The notes under the pieces: generated by a model
Databases searched by the model: none
What the model saw: only the letters and a program-made list of their open reading frames with translations
What the model was told of the DNA's origin: nothing
Part shown: piece by piece, positions 10,064 through 19,824 of the stretch
Position numbering within the stretch: the first letter of the stretch is position 1
How the letters are laid out: the number at the start of each line of letters is the position of its first letter
Source of the DNA: Actinomycetota bacterium
Lineage (GTDB): Bacteria > Actinomycetota > Aquicultoria > Subteraquimicrobiales > UBA9087
Direction: 5' to 3'
DNA length: 64,000 nt
NCBI GenBank assembly: GCA_030019215.1
Contig: JASEEZ010000004.1
Coordinates: forward strand, 27,028 to 91,027
Made by a program: the position numbers and the translations under genes

Positions 10064-11224
10064 GTGGTCGTGAAGACAGAACTGCTTAAAAAGATAGATA
10101 AGATAGTGGGTACGCCGCTCTGTGTCTTGCTGGGCATTTTCGATAAGCTCACCCGTCCTTTTCGAAGAAAAATTGATTTAAAAGAGGCCGAGCGCATCCT
10201 CATCATCAAGACGGTTGCCCTGGGAGATTTGGTGGTTGCCCTTCCCGCTATCAAGGCGATCAGGGAAACCTATCCCCGTGCTTACATCGCCATGCTGGTC
10301 ACCCCTCGCGTCAGGGAAATAGTCGAAGGGAACCCCCACCTGGATGAGATAATCTACTATGATGTGTTGGGAAAAGACAGGGGCATCGGTGGGCTGTTTA
10401 CTCTAATCAAGCGCCTCAGGGCGGGGAAGTTTGATATGGTTGTCGAACTGGAACATTACTATCGGTTCACCACTCTCTTGTCTTATCTTTCCGGTGCTCC
10501 AGTTAGAGTCGGATTTGACTTGCCCAACCAGGGCAGGAGCTGGCTTTTTACCATCAAGGTCCCTTATCCCTATCACAAGCACGAGGTGGAGACTTTCCTG
10601 GAGGCGGCCAAAGCGGTTGGAGCCAATGTGGCGGAAATCAAATTGGAGGAGATACCCACTTCCAGGGAGGACAAGGAGTTCGCTGAAAAGTTCTGGGGGG
10701 AGTACGGTATCATCGATCACGACTTGGTTGTAGGGATTCATCCCGGCACCAGTGAGATAGCCAAGGCCCGCCGGTGGATGCCCGAGCGTTTTGCCGAGGT
10801 CGCCGATGGGCTAGCGCGGGATTATAATGCCAGGGTTGTTTTCACCGGTGCGCCCGCCGATGTAGAATTAGTTGATGATATTGCTGGGTCGATGCGGACG
10901 AAGCCAGTTGTGGCTGTTGGAAAGACGACCTTGAAGCAATTTGCTGAACTGACGAGGAGATTTAACCTTTTCATCAGTGTCGATACCGGACCGATGCACA
11001 TCGCCGCTGTCATGGGGACTAGGGTGATTGGTTTGTTTGGACCGAATACCCCCGAGAAGTGGGCTCCCTACGGGGGAGGAAATATTTCCATTTACAGGAA
11101 GTTAGATTGCAGCCCCTGCACCAAGCAGTATTTAGGGCAGGTCTCGAAATGTCGAAAAGATGATTGCATGAGAGCGATAACCGTGGAAGACGTGATGGAA
11201 GCAGCGAGGACGATGCTAAGGTAG
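10064..11224 (+). CDS. Glycosyltransferase family 9 (heptosyltransferase-like)
   Basis: ALGDLVVALPAIKAIRETYP; GIHPGTSEIAKARRWMPERFAEVA; SVDTGPMHIAAVMGTRVIGLFGPNTP. Confidence 0.9.
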   Translation: MVVKTELLKKIDKIVGTPLCVLLGIFDKLTRPFRRKIDLKEAERILIIKTVALGDLVVALPAIKAIRETYPRAYIAMLVTPRVREIVEGNPHLDEIIYYDVLGKDRGIGGLFTLIKRLRAGKFDMVVELEHYYRFTTLLSYLSGAPVRVGFDLPNQGRSWLFTIKVPYPYHKHEVETFLEAAKAVGANVAEIKLEEIPTSREDKEFAEKFWGEYGIIDHDLVVGIHPGTSEIAKARRWMPERFAEVADGLARDYNARVVFTGAPADVELVDDIAGSMRTKPVVAVGKTTLKQFAELTRRFNLFISVDTGPMHIAAVMGTRVIGLFGPNTPEKWAPYGGGNISIYRKLDCSPCTKQYLGQVSKCRKDDCMRAITVEDVMEAARTMLR

Positions 11225-11340
11225 AAGTAAGAAGGCAGAAGCAAGAAGTCAGAGAGTCAAAAGTCAAGAGTCGAATGACGAAGGACGAAGGACGAAGGAC
11301 GAAGAGCGAAGAAGGAGGCACCAGACATAAGGGAACAGGT
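11225..11340 (+). repeat. Heptad-repeat array (AGTCAGA / GGACGAA families)
   Basis: agaaggcagaagcaagaagtcagagagtcaaaagtcaagagtcgaatgacgaaggacgaaggacgaaggacgaag. Confidence 0.75.
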
Positions 11341-11376
11341 TAAAATTCTGAATTCAGAATTTTCTGGGGGGTAGGA

Positions 11377-11958
11377 GTGGCCATGGAGGATATCATTATT
11401 CAAGAACTTAGGGAGAGTGTCGAGGTTAAGAAGGCCACGGAGTCTTTGGTGGGAGAGATTGCCGAAGCAGCTCAGGCGGTTATTGATGCTTTAAAGGCGG
11501 GTAGTAAGGTCATCTTATTTGGGAACGGGGGGAGTGCCGCCGATACTCAGCACATCGCCTGTGAGCTCGTGGGTCGGTTTGGGCGGGAACGCCCCGCGCT
11601 GCCGGCCGTCGCCTTGACCACCGATACCTCCGTCTTGACGGCGGTTGGCAACGACACAGGATTCGAGAATATCTTCGCTCGTCAGGTCGAGGCACTGGCA
11701 AAGGCCGGTGATGTGGCCATCGCCATCAGCACCAGTGGCTCATCTCCCGATGTGCTCAAGGCTGTGGAGGTTGCCAGGGAGAAGGGTTGCAAAGTTGTCG
11801 GATTTACGGGCAAGAATGGTAAGAAGCTTGCTGACCTGGCCGATCTGGCCGTAGTTATTCCGTCAGACGAGACTCCACGTATCCAGGAAGCCCACATCAC
11901 CATCGGGCACATCATCTGCCGGCTGGTGGAAGAAGAGATATTTGGGAAGAAGAAGTAG
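11377..11958 (+). CDS. gmhA: D-sedoheptulose 7-phosphate isomerase
   Basis: FGNGGSAADTQHIACELVGRF, SIS-domain STSGSSPDVLKAVEVA. Confidence 0.9.
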   Translation: MAMEDIIIQELRESVEVKKATESLVGEIAEAAQAVIDALKAGSKVILFGNGGSAADTQHIACELVGRFGRERPALPAVALTTDTSVLTAVGNDTGFENIFARQVEALAKAGDVAIAISTSGSSPDVLKAVEVAREKGCKVVGFTGKNGKKLADLADLAVVIPSDETPRIQEAHITIGHIICRLVEEEIFGKKK

Positions 11959-12020
11959 GAAGTCAGAAGTCAGAGTTAAGAAGTCAGAAGGCAGAAGTCA
12001 GAATTAAGAAGTGGAAAGCG
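11959..12020 (+). repeat. Heptad-repeat array (AGTCAGA family)
   Basis: gaagtcagaagtcagagttaagaagtcagaaggcagaagtcagaattaag. Confidence 0.75.
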
Positions 12021-12088
12021 AGAGGCTGAGGTTTTTCAATTCATACGTCTTAATTCTAACTCCATAATTCGCGATTGCGAGTGGGAAG

Positions 12089-12637
12089 ATGAGCAATCGG
12101 GCGGTTTTTTTAGATAGAGACGGTATAGTCATAAGGGACACGGGCTATCTCGGCGACCCCGATCTCGTGGAGTTGCTACCGGATGCGGCACAGGCCATAA
12201 AGTCTCTGAACGAAGCCGGTTACAGGGTGGCCATCGTGACTAATCAGTCGGGGGTTGCTCGAGGATATTTTACCGAGGAGACTTTGGGGAGGATAAATCG
12301 ACGGTTGAATGAGCTTCTGGAGAGGGAAGGAGCTCGTCTGGATGGAATTTATTACTGTCCTCATCACCCCCAAGCTGAAGTGGAGGCATATCGGCGGGAT
12401 TGTGATTGCCGTAAGCCAAAACCGGGCCTAATTTTCAAGGCGGCCAAGGATTTGAATGCGGATTTGAAGAATTCCTATATGATTGGTCATGAAGAGAGGG
12501 ATATCGAGGCCGGGCATCGGGCGGGATGCAAAACTATCTTAGTCGCCACCCCGCCGCAGGCGGGGCAGGCACCGAATAAAGTAGTTGCCGGTTTGAGAGA
12601 GGCAGCGGAGTGGATACTAGCTTTCGACAGAGACTAG
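12089..12637 (+). CDS. gmhB: D-glycero-manno-heptose 1,7-bisphosphate 7-phosphatase
   Basis: RAVFLDRDGIVIRDTGYLGDPD, YYCPHHPQ..CDCRKPKPG; HAD family with zinc loop. Confidence 0.9.
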   Translation: MSNRAVFLDRDGIVIRDTGYLGDPDLVELLPDAAQAIKSLNEAGYRVAIVTNQSGVARGYFTEETLGRINRRLNELLEREGARLDGIYYCPHHPQAEVEAYRRDCDCRKPKPGLIFKAAKDLNADLKNSYMIGHEERDIEAGHRAGCKTILVATPPQAGQAPNKVVAGLREAAEWILAFDRD

Positions 12638-12830
12638 GGTACAGGGACGAATGACGAATGACGAATGACGAAGAACAAGGCACCAGGCACCAATTCGAAA
12701 CTCGGAATTGGGAGCCAGGAATTAGCATGGAGCGGAAAGCCCCGCATCTTGCGGAGTAAACTCCGAGCACAGAGCGTAGAGACAAAAGATTTTTCTCTGA
12801 GCTCTAAGCTCCGAGCTCTAAGCTGATAAG
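12638..12830 (+). repeat. Mosaic heptad-repeat array
   Basis: gacgaatgacgaatgacgaatgacgaag...ggcaccaggcacc...gaaactcgg...gagcacagagcgtagagacaaaagatttttctctgagctctaagctcc. Confidence 0.8.
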
Positions 12831-12843
12831 TGTTGGAGGCGAG

Positions 12844-13836
12844 ATGAATAAGGACCGGTTGAAGGAGATTTTTGCCAGCGCGCTGGGTAAGACCATTATG
12901 GTTTTCGGCGATGTCATGGTGGACGAGTTTCTCTACGGAAAGGTCGATCGCATCTCACCGGAGGCGCCCGTACCGGTGCTGGAGTTCAATTCGCATGTCT
13001 TTCTCCCTGGGGGAGCCGCTAATGCTGCTAACAATATAAGGTCGTTGGGGGGAGAGGTTTTGCTCGCCGGTTGCATCGGGGAGGATTTTGCCGGGGAAAG
13101 GCTCCTTCAAGAGCTTGCCCGGAGAGGGATATCCACCGATGGTCTGATCACCGCCTCCGGTAAGCCGACAACTTTGAAGACCAGGGTCATTGCCCACACC
13201 CAGCAGGTCGTTCGGATAGATAGGGAGGAAAGGGCTCCCATAAATTCTACTGTCGAGGGGGGAATTAAGGAGTATATAAAGGGCAATTTGGAAAAGGTGG
13301 ACGCTGTCCTCGTCTCGGATTATGGCAAGGGAACCGTCACCGAAGGTGTTCTCAAGGAGTTGGTTGTACGATGCAGAGAACCAAGGAAGCCCATCGTTGC
13401 CGATTCCAAGACCTTGTTTATCGATTGCTATAAGGGTGTTGCTGCTCTCACTCCGAATGTGGCCGAGGCAGAGAGATTCACGGGGATAAAAGTGGCTGGT
13501 GAGGAGTCCCTTGTTGAGGTCGGGCGGCGACTCCTCGAACTCCTCGATGCAAAGGCGGTTTTGCTCACCCGGGCGGAACAGGGCATGTCTCTATTTGAGA
13601 AAGGTGGCGACGTGACTCATATACCGGCGATTTCCACTGAGGTACACGACGTCACCGGAGCGGGAGACACCGTGGCTGCTGCTTTTGCCCTCGCTTTGGC
13701 CGCCGAAGCGACCATAAAAGAGGCGGCCTTCGTAGCGAATCTTGCGGCTGCGGTGGTGGTGAGAAAGGTTGGAACGGCCACCGCGACTCCGGAGGAGGTC
13801 ACGGAGATTTTGCACGAGTGGAAGGGTTCATCCTAA
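12844..13836 (+). CDS. hldA: Heptose-7-phosphate kinase (RfaE domain I, PfkB family)
   Basis: VFGDVMVDEFLYGKVDRISPEAPVPVL; DVTGAGDTVAAAFALAL. Confidence 0.9.
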   Translation: MNKDRLKEIFASALGKTIMVFGDVMVDEFLYGKVDRISPEAPVPVLEFNSHVFLPGGAANAANNIRSLGGEVLLAGCIGEDFAGERLLQELARRGISTDGLITASGKPTTLKTRVIAHTQQVVRIDREERAPINSTVEGGIKEYIKGNLEKVDAVLVSDYGKGTVTEGVLKELVVRCREPRKPIVADSKTLFIDCYKGVAALTPNVAEAERFTGIKVAGEESLVEVGRRLLELLDAKAVLLTRAEQGMSLFEKGGDVTHIPAISTEVHDVTGAGDTVAAAFALALAAEATIKEAAFVANLAAAVVVRKVGTATATPEEVTEILHEWKGSS

Positions 13837-13904
13837 AGAGTTCACCCTGTTAGAAGCCGGGCTTCTAACAGGGTTCACCCTGAAAGAAAGAAGCTGGGGG
13901 CAGT

Positions 13905-14405
13905 ATGAAATCTAAGGTTTTGAATTTGGAGAGATTGAGGGAGTTGCTGGGAAGCAAGCGCGAGGGCAAGAAGGTTGTCTTCACCAATGGCTGTTTTGAT
14001 CTTCTCCACGTCGGCCACGTGAGATATTTGCAGAAGGCGAAGAATATGGGGGATATTCTGGTCGTGGGCATAAACAGCGATGATTCGGCGAAGAGGCTCA
14101 AGGGAGAGGGTCGTCCGATCATGCCCGATAGCGAGAGAGCCGAACTGGTAGCCGCTCTCGACTGTGTGGACTACGTGACCATTTTTACCGAAGACACCCC
14201 ATCAAGGTTGATAATGCTTTTGAGGCCCGAGATCCATGTTAAGGGTGGGGATTATACGCTTGAAGATCTGCCGGAGCTCGAGTTCGTCGAGTCCTACGGT
14301 GGCAAGGTGGTCATCGTGGAGGAGGAGAAGGGCTACTCCAGTAGCGGGATTGTGAAGAAGATAGTCGAGAGGTTCAGTGCTGAAGCAGAGGCGAGCGAGG
14401 CGTGA
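13905..14405 (+). CDS. hldC: Heptose 1-phosphate nucleotidyltransferase (RfaE domain II)
   Basis: VFTNGCFDLLHVGHVRYLQKAK; KGGDYTLEDLPE. Confidence 0.9.
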   Translation: MKSKVLNLERLRELLGSKREGKKVVFTNGCFDLLHVGHVRYLQKAKNMGDILVVGINSDDSAKRLKGEGRPIMPDSERAELVAALDCVDYVTIFTEDTPSRLIMLLRPEIHVKGGDYTLEDLPELEFVESYGGKVVIVEEEKGYSSSGIVKKIVERFSAEAEASEA

Positions 14406-15166
14406 AAGTTGAGGAGTATCGGCGGATGTTCGAGCTTGAGGACTCCCACTGGTGGTACCGAGGGATCAGAAAAATTTTCCTGACACTTCTCGATCAGCGC
14501 TACAAAGGGGAGAGTCCCACCAAGGTGATACTCGACGCTGGGTGTGGAACCGGTGCCATGCTCGAGCGGCTGAGGAGATACGGAAGTCCCATCGGAGTCG
14601 ATATCTCCAGCGAGGCCCTAAAGTTCTGTGGGTTGCGCGGGAAGGATGAGGTAGTCAGGGCCTCGATTCAAAGGTTGCCCTTCAAGGATGAGACCTTTGA
14701 CATCGTCACCTCCTTTGATGTTCTCTATCACAGGGATGTGTGCGACGATGTTGGCGTTCTTCGCGAATTTCATCGTGTCCTGGGGAAGGGTGGAAGACTG
14801 GCGTTAAATGTTCCGGCCTATAGCTTTCTTTATAGCGAGCACGACGAGGCCATTCACACCAGACACCGATATACTCGGGGGGAGTTGAGGTGCAAGATGA
14901 GGGAGTGTGGTTTTACTGTGGAGAAGGCATCCTACTGGAATACCTTTCTCTTTCCGTTGGCCGCGACGGTTCGGTTGGCGAAAAGGGTGGTCGGTCTCGT
15001 CGGTGGGTTGAGCGAGGAAGGGAAGGCGCGGTCCGAATTGAAGCCCCTGCCCTCCTGGGCCAATGCCTTTCTCGCATCGATACTCTCTCTGGAAGCCCTC
15101 CTTTTAAAGAGGATGAATTTCCCGTTTGGGCTATCCGTCCTTTTGCTGGCAAGAAGGGGAGATTAG
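14402..15166 (+). CDS. Class I SAM-dependent methyltransferase
   Basis: VILDAGCGTGAMLERL, FDVLYH, ALNVPAYSFLYSEHD. Confidence 0.85.
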   Translation: MKVEEYRRMFELEDSHWWYRGIRKIFLTLLDQRYKGESPTKVILDAGCGTGAMLERLRRYGSPIGVDISSEALKFCGLRGKDEVVRASIQRLPFKDETFDIVTSFDVLYHRDVCDDVGVLREFHRVLGKGGRLALNVPAYSFLYSEHDEAIHTRHRYTRGELRCKMRECGFTVEKASYWNTFLFPLAATVRLAKRVVGLVGGLSEEGKARSELKPLPSWANAFLASILSLEALLLKRMNFPFGLSVLLLARRGD

Positions 15167-15170
15167 TTCC

Positions 15171-16532
15171 ATGTCGAAGTCGAGCTGGGTAGCTCTCTCC
15201 ATGATCATGGATGCTATCCTCGTGAATGCGGGGATAATTCTGGCTTTCTTGATCCGTTTTGGGGGAAGGCTTCCCGCTTTCAACTTTCAGGCCTATACGG
15301 GTTTGGCCGTTTTCATCACACTCATCCAGATAGCTGCCTTCTACATCTATGACCTATACGTTGTTGAGAAAGCCCAGAACAGCTGGGATATCTTTCTGGC
15401 GGTTTTAAAGTCGGTCACACTGGGGATGCTCCTCACCGTGGTTTTGACCTTCTTCTACCGATTCTTTTCCTTTCCTCGAACCGTTCTTTTCCTATCCTGG
15501 TTCTTGCTGATCTTATTGATTGCTGGTTGGCGGGTGCTGGCGGCCAAAGCTCTGAAGATAAGATGGCCTACACAACGCGTTCTCATAGTGGGAGCGGGAG
15601 AGATCGGCCAAAAGATTTTGAGGGAGCTCAAAGGTCGTTCCCAATGGGGCTATGAGGTAGTTGGTCTGGTTGAGAGAGATCCGGAAAAGCTTGGGAAGCG
15701 TTTTGAAGGGGTTCCCATCCTGGGTACGGTGAAGGATATTGCCCCCTTGGTACATCAGCGGGATGTAAACAGGGTAATAGTAACCACCCCCATTCGCCAT
15801 CGAGAGCTACTTGAGGATCTCGCTAAGTCCGATGGCGTGCATGTGAGGGTCGAGGCCGTTCCCGAGCTTTATGAGATCTATATAGGCAAGGTTGACTACG
15901 CGCTCATCAGCGATATTCCTTTGGTCGAGTTGACCAGGGAACCCGTTCCGGAATGGGTCCATCTGGCAAAAAGGGCTATGGATTTCTCTTTGGCTGCAAT
16001 TTTATTGATTTTGGCTTCTCCCTTGATGCTTTTGGCGGCCATCCTTATTAAGCTGACTTCGCGCGGCCCCATTATTTATAAACAGGAAAGGGTTGGAGAG
16101 GGCGAGGGAATTTTTAATGTTTACAAGTTCAGAACCATGATTAAGGGCGCGGAGGCGGAGAGCGGTCCCGTTCTTGCCACGGAGAAGGATTCTCGCGTCA
16201 CCCCCATCGGTCATTTTTTGAGGAGATATCGAATTGATGAACTACTTCAGCTCATCAATATCCTGAAAGGGGAGATGAGCTTCGTGGGCCCCCGGCCGGA
16301 ACGCCCTTTCTTTGTGAAGGAGTTTGAGGAGAGTATATCGGGCTATGCGGAGCGTTTTCGGGTCAAGCCAGGCGTGACTGGATTGGCACAGGTGAGCGGG
16401 ACCTACGCCACCACTCCTCAAACCAAACTGAAATACGACTTAATTTACATCTACCATCAGTCCATCTTCCTGGATATAAAGATTCTTCTGCACACCCTCA
16501 AGGTTGTTTTGACAGGCAAGGGAGCCCGATAG
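15171..16532 (+). CDS. Polyprenyl-phosphate sugar phosphotransferase (WcaJ/WbaP-type)
   Basis: Five-TM N-terminus, Rossmann GAGEIGQKI, C-terminal KRAMDFSLA...VGPRPERPFFV...KPGVTGLAQVSG. Confidence 0.9.
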   Translation: MSKSSWVALSMIMDAILVNAGIILAFLIRFGGRLPAFNFQAYTGLAVFITLIQIAAFYIYDLYVVEKAQNSWDIFLAVLKSVTLGMLLTVVLTFFYRFFSFPRTVLFLSWFLLILLIAGWRVLAAKALKIRWPTQRVLIVGAGEIGQKILRELKGRSQWGYEVVGLVERDPEKLGKRFEGVPILGTVKDIAPLVHQRDVNRVIVTTPIRHRELLEDLAKSDGVHVRVEAVPELYEIYIGKVDYALISDIPLVELTREPVPEWVHLAKRAMDFSLAAILLILASPLMLLAAILIKLTSRGPIIYKQERVGEGEGIFNVYKFRTMIKGAEAESGPVLATEKDSRVTPIGHFLRRYRIDELLQLINILKGEMSFVGPRPERPFFVKEFEESISGYAERFRVKPGVTGLAQVSGTYATTPQTKLKYDLIYIYHQSIFLDIKILLHTLKVVLTGKGAR

Positions 16533-16750
16533 GCTAAAGACAGGGACGAGGGGCGAGGGACGAAGGGCGAGGGACGAGGGGCGAGGGGCGAGGAACCAGG
16601 CACCAGGCACGAAGTGGGGAAGATTTGTGGAGATCCATGGAGATACATCGAGATTGGTGGAGATCTATCGAGGTTGAGACTCTAAGCTCTAAGCTCCGTG
16701 CTCTAAGCTAACAGCATCCGTCATCCGTCATCCGACATCCGACGAGGGTT
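16533..16750 (+). repeat. Mosaic heptad-repeat array
   Basis: (GGGACGA/GGGGCGA)n, ggaaccaggcaccagg, (GGAGATC)-like words, ctaagctctaagctccgtgctctaagc, (CATCCGT/A)n. Confidence 0.8.
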
Positions 16751-16761
16751 AGGGGTGAATC

Positions 16762-18777
16762 ATGAACCGAAGGAGGCTTAAAGAGAGGGCACTTTCCCGT
16801 CTTGACACTATACAGTTTTATATCTTTCATGGGCTCGTCCTTCTCACTCCGTTGGCGTTATTTCGCTGGAGCTATGATCAGTTTGACCTCCCCAAGCTCG
16901 TCTTACTACGCGTTCTTACTCTCCTTCTCCTCCTCCTTTGGTCGGTGAAGATTTTGTTCTCTGACCAAGTTGGGATAAGACGCAGCAAACTTGATCTGCC
17001 CATCCTTCTTTTTTTAACTTTGGCTGCCCTCTCCGCGCTTTTTTCGATTCACCTTCCCACCGCCCTTTTCGGGAAGTACAAGAGATATGAAGGTTTTCTT
17101 ACCCTCTTGACCTACGCCATTCTTTATTTCTTGGCTGTTCAGAGCTTCTCAGATTTTTCTCGTCTCCGTTCGCTCACCAAGACGACGGTGGTGGCCGCCG
17201 CTATCGTTTCCTACTATGGGTTGATGCAGTATTTGGGTTACGATTTTTTGAGGTGGACTCAAGTTCCCTTCGAGGTCAACAGGAGCTTCTCGACACTGGG
17301 AAATCCATCGCTTCTCGCCGGATATTTGGTGATCATGTTCTTCGTTGGGTTGGGGGTTTACTTCTCGGCTTCCAGGCCCATCGAAGGGTTGCTGTTTGGC
17401 GTGTTCACCTTTCTGATTTTCACTTGCCTGCTCACCACCTTTAACAGGGGAGGCTGGTTGAGTTGTCTGGTTGGCCTGTTGCTAGTGGTGGTCTTGATCG
17501 GTGGCAGACTTTGGAGATATCGGCGAGGGCAGCTTTTAGCTTTGGTGATATCGCTGCTCTTGGTCACCCTGCTGGTTGGTCTATTTTCGGCCAGATCCTT
17601 CAATCCTGCGACGAATCTCCTTCGTCGGGCCCAGTCGGTGGCGAGGGCGGAAGAGGGCAGCCTCCGCTCAAGAATAGAGATATGGAGAAGCGCCCTGGGG
17701 ATGATCAAGGACAGACCCCTTTTTGGATACGGGCCGGACTGTTTCCGCTTGGCTTTCCCCCAGTATCAAACTCTCAGGTACACTATGGGTTCCCCACGCA
17801 CGATAGCCGACAACGCTCACAACTACCCTCTCCAGTTGGCCTCCATGCTGGGGCTGCCGGCCGCCATCGCTTTTCTGTTTATCGTGGTTCTCTTTTTCAA
17901 ATCAGGCCTTGGGCTTCTTTCTTCCACCCCGCCGACGGTGGGGAGAGTTTTTTTAAACGTGGGACTTCTGGTGGGGGTCTTTGGGTACTTGGGCTATCTC
18001 CTTTTGGGAGTCAGTGTCATCGGGAGCACCACTTTCCTCTGGTTGTTGATGGGTTTGATTGTGGCACAGGGGGATTTAAAGGAAGTTGTCTTCTCCTGGG
18101 GACCGGTTTCGCTTTGGTTCAGGGGGATTGTGTTCACGGTGGCGACCATTGCCATTCTCTGGTGTTCCGTTCTTTCCACCTACCCACTGATAGCTGATTT
18201 TCATTTTACTAGAGCCAGGTCCACGGCGGGAGTCGGTCCCGATTTTGTGGTGAGGGAGTACGAAAAGGCGATCAGATTTTTTCCCTACATCGATCGTTAT
18301 CCCTGTGATCTGGGTAATTTTTATCTCCGGTGGAGCAGGACCACGGGGGAAAGAGCTCCCTTTGACGGGGCCGTCAAATCATTTGAGATTGCCAAGAGGA
18401 TTAGCCCATACGAGGTTGATAACTACATTTTTTTGGCCGATGCTTATATGTATGGAGCGAGCTGCTTCGATTCAGCCTATCTAGTCAAAGCCATCGGTGA
18501 ATTGAAGTTAGCTTTAGAGTTGAAGCCCTACTCTCCCCCTGCTCACTACCTACTGGGTGCTTGCTATCTGGACAGAGGAGAACTCAAGCTGGCCTGCGAA
18601 CATCTTCTTTGGGTGGTGAGGGTGAGTCCCGACTATGCTCCAGCTCATCTCCTTCTCGGGCGTTGTTACGAGAGAATGGGCGATGATGATAAAGCCTTAG
18701 AAGCTTATCGGAGGGCTTTGGAACTAAATCCTGATTCGCTGGAAGCCAAGGAGTCGGTCGAGAGGCTAAAAAGCTAA
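16762..18777 (+). CDS. O-antigen ligase-like multi-TM protein with C-terminal TPRs
   Basis: FGKYKRYEGFLTLLTY, FNRGGWLSCLVG, FGYGPDCFRLAFP...NAHNYPLQLASMLGL; TPR motifs at the end. Confidence 0.75.
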   Translation: MNRRRLKERALSRLDTIQFYIFHGLVLLTPLALFRWSYDQFDLPKLVLLRVLTLLLLLLWSVKILFSDQVGIRRSKLDLPILLFLTLAALSALFSIHLPTALFGKYKRYEGFLTLLTYAILYFLAVQSFSDFSRLRSLTKTTVVAAAIVSYYGLMQYLGYDFLRWTQVPFEVNRSFSTLGNPSLLAGYLVIMFFVGLGVYFSASRPIEGLLFGVFTFLIFTCLLTTFNRGGWLSCLVGLLLVVVLIGGRLWRYRRGQLLALVISLLLVTLLVGLFSARSFNPATNLLRRAQSVARAEEGSLRSRIEIWRSALGMIKDRPLFGYGPDCFRLAFPQYQTLRYTMGSPRTIADNAHNYPLQLASMLGLPAAIAFLFIVVLFFKSGLGLLSSTPPTVGRVFLNVGLLVGVFGYLGYLLLGVSVIGSTTFLWLLMGLIVAQGDLKEVVFSWGPVSLWFRGIVFTVATIAILWCSVLSTYPLIADFHFTRARSTAGVGPDFVVREYEKAIRFFPYIDRYPCDLGNFYLRWSRTTGERAPFDGAVKSFEIAKRISPYEVDNYIFLADAYMYGASCFDSAYLVKAIGELKLALELKPYSPPAHYLLGACYLDRGELKLACEHLLWVVRVSPDYAPAHLLLGRCYERMGDDDKALEAYRRALELNPDSLEAKESVERLKS

Positions 18778-19022
18778 GCTTCGGGATTTGTGAAAAAAAT
18801 CATAAGTATTTTCTCATTAAAAGAAGGAAGTCCAAGTCTTGTCTCGAATTACTAAGCGAAAATGGTTGTTTTCTCAACCGATTGATTTTTTTCCAGAAAT
18901 AAGAGTGAAAAAATCTTGCTTTTGACCGCCAGTTCTGCAAATATTTTGTAATAACTGGTAAAGTTGGGGTGTTTCGGTTTATCCTGTGAAGTTTCCTATG
19001 GCGTGAAGATGGGGGTGGGAAT

Positions 19023-19799
19023 TTGAAAAGGAAGCCGCTGCTCTTTAGAGGTCTTCTACTTGTCCTTATGGTTTTTTTTCTAGCTTCTTCTCTTTCTGGA
19101 TTCGCTTTTGCTCTTGATCCCGAAGGCTGTCTGGTTTGTCATGGTGACAAGGAGCTGGCCGCGGACAAAAAGTCACTTTATATAGACCCAGGTATTTATG
19201 ACAAGTCTGTTCACAAGGATCTTTCCTGCTCCAGTTGTCACCTCGGCTTCACCATTACCCTTCCCCATCAACCCGTGACCGGGGAAAGTGCTAGAATCGC
19301 CGCCATAGCTTGCAAGAACTGCCACGTTAAATACTACGGAGAATACCGCCTCGGCATCCACGGTCGTGAGTTTTTGATGGGCAATACCAAATCCGCTGCT
19401 TGCGGAGATTGCCATGGTTCCCACTACATCAAGAGCTTGAAGGACGAGAAAGTGAAGAAGGAGTTTTGGGCTTCCGCCAATGAAGTGTGCGGGAAGTGCC
19501 ACGAGGAGGAGTGGGAAAACTACGGCGATTACTATCATGGCCAGGCTTACAAGGTTGGTTTCGAGAAAGCTCCCACCTGCTGGGAGTGCCATGATTATCA
19601 CAAGATTCTTCCGGCTACTTATGTGGATTCCACTATTTCCTCCGAGAATCTTCACGTGACCTGCGGAAAGTGCCATCCGGGCTCAACGAAGGGTTTTGCC
19701 GATGGATATGGGCCGACGATCCACGGTCTCCAAGGTTACTTTAAGGAGAATGTCGTATTGAAGTGGTTGAGGGGTATTTTCGCCTGGTTTCCATGGTAG
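19023..19799 (+). CDS. Multiheme c-type cytochrome, about 7 CXXCH
   Basis: Signal peptide; CLVCH, CSSCH, CKNCH, CGDCH, CGKCH, CWECH, CGKCH. Confidence 0.9.
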   Translation: MKRKPLLFRGLLLVLMVFFLASSLSGFAFALDPEGCLVCHGDKELAADKKSLYIDPGIYDKSVHKDLSCSSCHLGFTITLPHQPVTGESARIAAIACKNCHVKYYGEYRLGIHGREFLMGNTKSAACGDCHGSHYIKSLKDEKVKKEFWASANEVCGKCHEEEWENYGDYYHGQAYKVGFEKAPTCWECHDYHKILPATYVDSTISSENLHVTCGKCHPGSTKGFADGYGPTIHGLQGYFKENVVLKWLRGIFAWFPW

Positions 19800-19824
19800 T
19801 TAAACTGAAGGAGGTGCTGTTCCC

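Noticed and set aside
18785-18815. Rex-operator-like TTGTGAAAAAAATCATAAG upstream of the first cytochrome
   Set aside because: Only partial dyad match to TTGTGAAnnnnTTCACAA; insufficient without a binding test.
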